Assembly: GCA_003331685.1 (NCBI GenBank)
Contig: QOPK01000062.1
Location: forward strand, 1 to 11,171
Origin: Halieaceae bacterium
GTDB taxonomy: Bacteria; Pseudomonadota; Gammaproteobacteria; Pseudomonadales; Halieaceae
Direction of reading: 5' to 3'
DNA: 11,171 nt
The position numbers and the translations under genes are program-made. Every line of letters begins with the position of its first letter. Position 1 is the stretch's first letter. Under the pieces are notes generated by a model, which had not been told where the DNA came from, ran no database searches, and worked only from the letters and a program-made list of their open reading frames with translations. Shown piece by piece: positions 6,574-11,171 of the stretch.

Positions 6574-8067
6574 CTAGCCGGATCGGCCGTCTCGCGACTG
6601 AATGGCAGTCAAGTTGGACTGATGCTGAGCGCGATCCAATCGGTAATAGGCCAACGCCACAAGCATGGCACCCCATAACAGCCATTGAGAGGGAACGAGC
6701 AAGGTGCCCAGCTGCAGCACGGATTCGACGGGCACGTCGGCGGGCGACGCGCCTTCGGGAAAGGCGACCACCTGCAGCATTAGACCCGCTACGAACGCAC
6801 CGATACCCTGATTTGTTTTACGGATAAACGTCAGCGCCGAGAAGAAAACGCCTTCGTTACGGCGCCCCGTTTTCACCTCAGAGTGCTCCACCAGATCCGC
6901 CAGCATGGAGAAAAAAATCGCCTGCATGGCAATAATAAAGCCGAGGTCAATCGTATTGATGGTCGCGAGGATCGGAAACAAGAGCGGATCCCCGTTCTCG
7001 GGCATCCAGCCAAGGAGCCTGAAGAGCACCGGTAAGGGTTGCACCGTGAACGCCAGAATGCCGAGCCGCAGCGCCGCACCTTTCTTGCCCCATCGCTTTG
7101 AGGCCCAGGGCGCAATGAGCAACCCCATCAACGCCGATATGATGACCAGCAACGTCCAGTAGAAGACCTGCTCTGATGAGAAAGCCCAGAAGTAGGTGAG
7201 CATGATAAAAGTCAGTGCCGCGGTGAGACCGGTAGCAACGGCACTAGCGATGGACGAGATAAACAGCGCGAAGAAGCTTCGGTCTGCCAGCGTTTCGATC
7301 ACCTCTTTGAACACCGCCTTCAGGCCCGCGTGCGCTCTGGTCGGTGGGGCTGTCAATGTGCCAATGCGGTGATGCGTCCCAAGTGCTGACACTAGAATCG
7401 CCACCAGAATCACACCGCCGGAGATTACCCCGTAAGTTTCGTAGCCGTCGCGATTCAGTACGCCCACCGGATAGGTCTCGCTGGGCACTAACAGAAACGC
7501 GTACATGAACACCGCCATGCCCGCACCACCCGCCCAACCAAAGAAGGAGCGCCAAGCCTGAATGGTTGTGCGCTCGTCATAGTCAGCGGTCAATTCCGGC
7601 ATCAAGGCAGAACTAGGCGTCTCGAAAAAGGTGATGAGTGTGCGAATGAGGACCGCTAATACGACGAGATAGATAAACAGCGCCCCGTCATTCCAATCAG
7701 GCGGTTGCCATAGCAGCGAGTAACACAGTGCCACTGGAATCGCTGCGGCATACATAAACGGGTGGCGACGCCCCCATCGAGAGCGGGTGTTATCTGACCA
7801 GTAACCCACAATAGGATCGCTGAAGGCATCGAATATGAGCGCGACCAGCAGCGCCGTGCCAGCCAGTGCAGGCTCCAAGCCCACCACAGTGCCGTAAAAG
7901 AGCAGCAAGAAGTAGGCGAAGCCGTTGTCCTTGATGCCATAAGCCACGGCACCAAAACCGTAAGTGAGACGAACGCCCAGACTGATAGATTTAAACTGAG
8001 ACTCTGCGCTGTGAACCGAGTGTGTGATGCCGCTAGCTCTCAATACCAAGATGCCCTGACTATGCAT
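6574..8067 (-). CDS. MFS transporter of the glycoside-pentoside-hexuronide:cation symporter type (MelB-like)
   Basis: A multi-spanning inner-membrane transporter of about 497 residues with some twelve hydrophobic segments. The family pattern is clear near the N-terminus: YGFGAVAYGIKDN (about 36-48), then D80 and SDPIVGYWSDNTRSRWGRRHP, the loop 2-3 signature with its conserved acidic and arginine residues. A later KTGRRNEGVFFSALTFIRK segment matches the other conserved cytoplasmic loop of this family. Members usually move sugars or related solutes with a cation, but homologues in environmental bacteria are often of unknown substrate. The start is uncertain: the ATG at 8067 has no good ribosome site and adds about 28 residues before the conserved region; TTG codons at 8049 and 8043 are alternatives. 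It ends 55 bp before the tetR -10/operator region. No copy of the operator lies upstream of it, so it may not belong to the regulon. Confidence 0.88.
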   Translation of the reverse strand: MHSQGILVLRASGITHSVHSAESQFKSISLGVRLTYGFGAVAYGIKDNGFAYFLLLFYGTVVGLEPALAGTALLVALIFDAFSDPIVGYWSDNTRSRWGRRHPFMYAAAIPVALCYSLLWQPPDWNDGALFIYLVVLAVLIRTLITFFETPSSALMPELTADYDERTTIQAWRSFFGWAGGAGMAVFMYAFLLVPSETYPVGVLNRDGYETYGVISGGVILVAILVSALGTHHRIGTLTAPPTRAHAGLKAVFKEVIETLADRSFFALFISSIASAVATGLTAALTFIMLTYFWAFSSEQVFYWTLLVIISALMGLLIAPWASKRWGKKGAALRLGILAFTVQPLPVLFRLLGWMPENGDPLLFPILATINTIDLGFIIAMQAIFFSMLADLVEHSEVKTGRRNEGVFFSALTFIRKTNQGIGAFVAGLMLQVVAFPEGASPADVPVESVLQLGTLLVPSQWLLWGAMLVALAYYRLDRAQHQSNLTAIQSRDGRSG

Positions 8068-8147
8068 CAAATCGAGGCTGATTGGTGAGTCCGGTTACGA
8101 TGACCCAGCACGTCGATCTTTATCCCCGCCACGGCAGTCGCATTAGC

Positions 8148-8171
8148 CCAGGGCGTGCCAGCCTGCCCTGG
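8148..8171 (-). terminator. Inverted repeat downstream of tdk, possible terminator
   Basis: Seven-base arms CCAGGGC and GCCCTGG around a 10-base loop lie just after the tdk stop codon on the transcribed strand. There is no U-run after the stem, so a classical intrinsic terminator is not demonstrated. Confidence 0.35.
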
Positions 8172-8179
8172 CGGCGTGC

Positions 8180-8773
8180 TTAAGCGCCCTCGGCCTCCAG
8201 ATAACAGCGCGCGCAGAGCGCTTCGTATCGGGCAGACTCGCCATCAATCATAACCTGCTTCCCCTCGCGGATAATGCCCTGCTCGCCCAGGCGGGCGTTG
8301 AAGACAGCCTTGTTCCCACAGCGACAGATGGTCTTCATCTCCTGTAGCGAGTGCGCCACTTCCATCAAGCGCTGGCTACCCGGAAACGCCTTGGTGCGAA
8401 AGTCCGTGCGAATCCCAAAGGCGACCACCGGAATCTCGTCCAGCACGGCTATGGCCAGCGCCTGGTCGACCTGCTCGGGTGCCAGAAACTGAGCCTCATC
8501 AATCAGTACGCAGGCCACGCCGTCATTGAGCTCAGGCCGCTGAGCGTAGAGCGTTTGTAACGCCGCTCGCAGATCCTGGCCGGGAGAAAGCAGCACATCT
8601 GCCCGGCGCGTCACGCCGAGGCGCGACACAATCTGATCATCGCCCTTGGTATCCACGGACGACTTCACCAGCGCGACGCGCTGATCGCGCTCCTCGTAAT
8701 TGTGGGCCACCTGCAACATGGCGGTGCTCTTGCCGCTGTTCATGGCGCCGTAACGGAAAAAAAGTTTGCTCAT
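8180..8773 (-). CDS. tdk: Thymidine kinase (type II)
   Basis: It phosphorylates thymidine (and deoxyuridine) to the monophosphate using ATP, in the cytoplasmic pyrimidine salvage pathway (EC 2.7.1.21). Length is 197 residues, normal for bacterial Tdk. The Walker A loop is GAMNSGKST (9-17), the Walker B-like segment with catalytic Glu93 is IDEAQF (91-96), and FGIRTDFRTKAFPGS (119-133) is the typical conserved stretch. The zinc-binding cysteines are C150 and C152 (CRCG) and C187 and C190 (CARC). The ATG at 8773 begins MSKLFFRYGAMNSGKS exactly as family members do; the ribosome site is weak (GTGGTG). It lies 68 bp downstream of the acetoacetyl-CoA synthetase on the same strand and has no visible functional tie to the sulfatase cluster. 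Confidence 0.97.
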   Translation of the reverse strand: MSKLFFRYGAMNSGKSTAMLQVAHNYEERDQRVALVKSSVDTKGDDQIVSRLGVTRRADVLLSPGQDLRAALQTLYAQRPELNDGVACVLIDEAQFLAPEQVDQALAIAVLDEIPVVAFGIRTDFRTKAFPGSQRLMEVAHSLQEMKTICRCGNKAVFNARLGEQGIIREGKQVMIDGESARYEALCARCYLEAEGA

Positions 8774-8841
8774 GTCACCACTTCAGCGAATCGTGCGGTG
8801 GCTGTCAAATGCCGGCTCCAGGTTTGCGAGAGGACGCACAA

Positions 8842-10803
8842 TTAGACACTGAGTTCCGGCAACGCTGAATACAGAGCCAGCGCCTCAGGGTTGGCTAAGG
8901 CATCCTGATTACCGACGGGCTCGCCATGGATGATCTTTCGTACCGCAAGCTCGGCGATTTTGCCGCTGATCGTGCGCGGAATATCAGCCACCTGAATCAC
9001 CTTCTCCGGCACATGGCGGGGCGTGGTGTTGGTGCGAATTTCACCGCGGATGCGAGCCGTCAGTGACTCATCGAGCGCCACGCCATCGCGCAGGACCACA
9101 AACAACACGACTCTCACATCGTCCTGCCAGCTCTGCCCCACTACCACGCTGTCGAGCACCTCGGGCACGCGCTCGACCTGACGGTAGATTTCGGCGGTGC
9201 CGATCCGCACGCCACCGGGATTGAGCACAGCGTCGGAGCGCCCGTGAATGACAAAACCACCCTCCGACGTCTTCTCGCCGTAGTCGCCGTGGGCCCACAC
9301 ACCCGGCCAACGGCCGAAATAGGCGGCGTTGAATTTGCTACCATCCGCATCCTGCCAAAACCCTACCGGGCAGGAAGGAAAAGACTGGGTACACACCAGC
9401 TCACCCTTCTCACCCTCAACCGGCTCACCCGATTCATTCCAGATGGAGGTGGCCATGCCCAAACCGGCGGCCTGAAGCTGGCCGGCATAGACCGGGATCG
9501 TGGGCACACCGCCAGCGAAACAAGAGACAATGTCGGTACCGCCCGAGATGCTGGCCAGGTGCAAGTCAGGCTTGAAGGCGCGATACACCCACTCAAAACC
9601 CTCATGGGGCAACGGCGATCCTGTCGACAGCACGGTCTTCAGCGTGCTCAGTTTATGACTCTCAGCGGGCACGACGCCGGACTTCTCTAAGGCACCGAGG
9701 TATTTCGCGCCGACCCCAAACACCGTGATGCGCTCCTCGTCAATTGCATCGATCAAGCGGCGCCCATCGCGAGCGAAAGGCGATCCGTCATAAAGAATCA
9801 GCGTGGCGCCCCGGGCCAAGCCACTGACCAGCCAGTTCCACATCATCCAGCCGCAAGTCGTGAAATAAAAAAAGCGATCGCCGCGGCTGATATCGGTGTG
9901 CAGGGCATGCTCCTTGGCATGCTGAATCAATGTACCCCCAACACCATGGACGATGCATTTCGGTACGCCGGTGGTGCCGGAGGAATAAAGGATGAAGAGT
10001 GGGTCGTTGAATGATCGCGGCTCGAAGCAAAGAGCCGGCTCTTCACCGCTCAGGCACGCGCACCACAGGACGGCGCTCTCGATCCCGCCAAGCGCTGGCG
10101 CCGGAGACAGCTTCGGCACCACCACAACGTGTTCGATCTCGGGGATTCCGCTGGCGATGTCACCGGCCCGCGCCAGCGAATCGCAACGCTTGCCATTGTA
10201 GACATAGCCGTCGGCCGTAAAGAGCAGTCTCGGTGCAATCTGACCGAAGCGATCTAGAGCACCCTGCTTGCCAAAGTCTGGTGAGCAAGACGACCACACC
10301 GCCCCCAGACTGGTCGTTGCGAGCATGGCCACTACTGTCTCAATGCAATTGGGCATGAAGCCGACTATCCGATCACCGGGCCGAATGCTCTGCTCTCGCA
10401 TCCAGCCCGCAATCCGCGCCACCTGCTCACGCAACTGCCCGTAAGTCAGTGCGCGTCGAGCGTCACTTTCATCGATTTCTACCAACGCCTCGCGTTCGTC
10501 GGCGAAGCGCAGCAGGTTCTCGGCAAAGTTCAGCGTGGCGTTCGGGAACCACTGGCACCCGGGCAATGCCATGGGGTCGTCACAGGTAATGGCACCGGGA
10601 TCGCCCTGAATCTCAGTGAAATCCCAGACCGCTCGCCAGAATGCCGCTGGCTCATCCAGTGACCATTGATGCAAGGCAAAGTAATCGCCGTCGGCATCAA
10701 ATCCCGTTCCCGCTCTCACTGCTTTCATAAACTCGGTCAGCTGAGCAGACGCGATCCGTTCGGAGGAGGGTGCCCAAAGGGCTGATATGGCTTCGGTGGT
10801 CAT
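8842..10803 (-). CDS. aacS: Acetoacetyl-CoA synthetase
   Basis: It activates acetoacetate to acetoacetyl-CoA with ATP (EC 6.2.1.16), a cytoplasmic step linking ketone bodies, leucine breakdown and polyhydroxybutyrate turnover to central metabolism. It is an acyl-adenylate-forming enzyme of 653 residues, the usual length for this family rather than the roughly 550 of general acyl-CoA synthetases. The AMP-binding P-loop [10 protein letters not shown] is at 273-282, GGTDIVSCF at 421-429, the hinge region [16 protein letters not shown] at 520-535, and the catalytic lysine in SGK at 615. The N-terminal segment [12 protein letters not shown] and the [13 protein letters not shown] motif are typical of acetoacetyl-CoA synthetases. 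The ATG at 10803 is preferred because the family match begins there; the frame stays open upstream to a GTG at 10917, adding 38 residues that look like leader sequence. No strong ribosome site is seen before 10803. Confidence 0.93.
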   Translation of the reverse strand: MTTEAISALWAPSSERIASAQLTEFMKAVRAGTGFDADGDYFALHQWSLDEPAAFWRAVWDFTEIQGDPGAITCDDPMALPGCQWFPNATLNFAENLLRFADEREALVEIDESDARRALTYGQLREQVARIAGWMREQSIRPGDRIVGFMPNCIETVVAMLATTSLGAVWSSCSPDFGKQGALDRFGQIAPRLLFTADGYVYNGKRCDSLARAGDIASGIPEIEHVVVVPKLSPAPALGGIESAVLWCACLSGEEPALCFEPRSFNDPLFILYSSGTTGVPKCIVHGVGGTLIQHAKEHALHTDISRGDRFFYFTTCGWMMWNWLVSGLARGATLILYDGSPFARDGRRLIDAIDEERITVFGVGAKYLGALEKSGVVPAESHKLSTLKTVLSTGSPLPHEGFEWVYRAFKPDLHLASISGGTDIVSCFAGGVPTIPVYAGQLQAAGLGMATSIWNESGEPVEGEKGELVCTQSFPSCPVGFWQDADGSKFNAAYFGRWPGVWAHGDYGEKTSEGGFVIHGRSDAVLNPGGVRIGTAEIYRQVERVPEVLDSVVVGQSWQDDVRVVLFVVLRDGVALDESLTARIRGEIRTNTTPRHVPEKVIQVADIPRTISGKIAELAVRKIIHGEPVGNQDALANPEALALYSALPELSV

Positions 10804-11030
10804 CGCAAAAGGGTGGCTCGGGCTTCGGTTCAGCGAACCGATCGATGGCGGTAGATCGAGTATGCCCTCGGCACCGCCAAAACAGAATGGCCTGTGCGAA
10901 ACACCCTGCAGCCACACGCCCTAAAGCGAGTAAAACCCGCGCGGCGCACGTTGCGGCCGGGATGAAACAGGGGTGGCGGCAAGCCCGTGCTGAGGCATAC
11001 TACGTCCCTCTGACAATAAGGAGTATCGCC
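10804..11030. other. Divergent intergenic region between acetoacetyl-CoA synthetase and alcohol dehydrogenase genes
   Basis: About 227 bp that must hold both divergent promoters. A possible -10, CATACT preceded by GAGG, is at 10997-11002 for the right-hand gene, but no convincing -35 lies 17 bases upstream. On the other strand a similar GAGGGCATACT occurs near 10860, also without a good -35. No copy of the TATTGGCA operator is present. Confidence 0.4.
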
Positions 11031-11171
11031 ATGAAGAGTCGAGCCGCGGTTGCATTTGAAGCCGGCAAACCTCTCGAAATAGCCGAAGTCGATGTCGGCG
11101 GTCCTGCCGCAGGCGAAGTGATGGTGGAAATCAAAGCCACAGGTGTATGCCACACCGATGCCTTTACCCTC
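11031..11171 (+). CDS. frmA: Class III (zinc) alcohol dehydrogenase / S-(hydroxymethyl)glutathione dehydrogenase, N-terminal part
   Basis: Only 47 codons are present; the gene runs off the right edge. The sequence [20 protein letters not shown] followed by [20 protein letters not shown] is the characteristic start of class III alcohol dehydrogenases, with catalytic-zinc ligand C40 in GVCHTD. Such enzymes oxidise the glutathione adduct of formaldehyde to S-formylglutathione with NAD. AAGGAG lies 7 bases before the ATG, making the start secure. Its identity as the class III type rather than another zinc alcohol dehydrogenase is likely but rests on this N-terminus alone. Confidence 0.85.
   Translation, partial: MKSRAAVAFEAGKPLEIAEVDVGGPAAGEVMVEIKATGVCHTDAFTL

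Noticed and set aside
8071..8179. A fourth operator upstream of the MFS transporter
   Set aside because: I looked for TATTGGCA/TGCCAATA with a 7-base spacer and found none here, only the unrelated GC-rich inverted repeat at 8148-8171.
8780..8808. TTGACA (8808-8803) as the -35 of a tdk promoter
   Set aside because: The hexamer is perfect, but the sequence 17 bases on (TGAAGT) is a poor -10, and transcription would begin at the start codon itself.
10830..11153. A 107-codon minus-strand frame across the right-hand intergenic region
   Set aside because: It overlaps the start of the alcohol dehydrogenase and the start of the synthetase in the wrong frame and lacks recognisable protein features.

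Overview
The window looks like a chromosomal segment of a moderately GC-rich Gram-negative bacterium. An outer-membrane TonB-dependent receptor and several apparently exported enzymes show the Gram-negative envelope. The mix of genes (Tdk, acetoacetyl-CoA synthetase, class III alcohol dehydrogenase, sulfatase, TonB receptor) suggests a marine gammaproteobacterium, perhaps of the OM60/NOR5 type. That placement is impressionistic. There are no RNA genes, CRISPR arrays, insertion sequences or phage genes.

Layout. Bases 1-1383 (-): N-terminal 461 codons of a TonB-dependent receptor, cut by the window edge. 1614-2684 (+): exported metallo-beta-lactamase-fold hydrolase, divergent from the receptor. 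2708-4387 (-): formylglycine-type sulfatase, convergent with the hydrolase. 4480-5871 (-): a tandem DsbA / 2-hydroxychromene-2-carboxylate-isomerase-like protein. 5871-6458 (-): TetR-family regulator that abuts it. 6574-8067 (-): sugar-cation symporter-type MFS transporter. 8180-8773 (-): thymidine kinase. 8842-10803 (-): acetoacetyl-CoA synthetase. 11031 to the end (+): start of a class III alcohol dehydrogenase.

The main discovery is a shared operator. The same spaced palindrome, TATTGGCA-N7-TGCCAATA and variants, occurs three times, each in a promoter region: before the MBL hydrolase (1537-1561, perfect, overlapping a good sigma70-like promoter), before the sulfatase (4419-4457, inside a 39-bp imperfect palindrome), and before the tetR gene itself (6496-6518, one degenerate arm). 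All three share the ten-base core TATTGGCAGT. This predicts a local TetR regulon: an autoregulated tetR-dsbA-like pair, the sulfatase, the MBL hydrolase and possibly the divergent receptor.

A working model, which is inference: the receptor imports a sulfated or aromatic organic compound. The sulfatase and the MBL hydrolase (which may itself be an ester or sulfate-ester hydrolase) cleave it in the envelope. The MFS protein may move the product inward, and the thioredoxin-fold protein may act on a cytoplasmic intermediate, with the TetR protein sensing the compound. The right third (tdk, acetoacetyl-CoA synthetase, alcohol dehydrogenase) carries no copy of the operator and looks like ordinary housekeeping or central metabolism.
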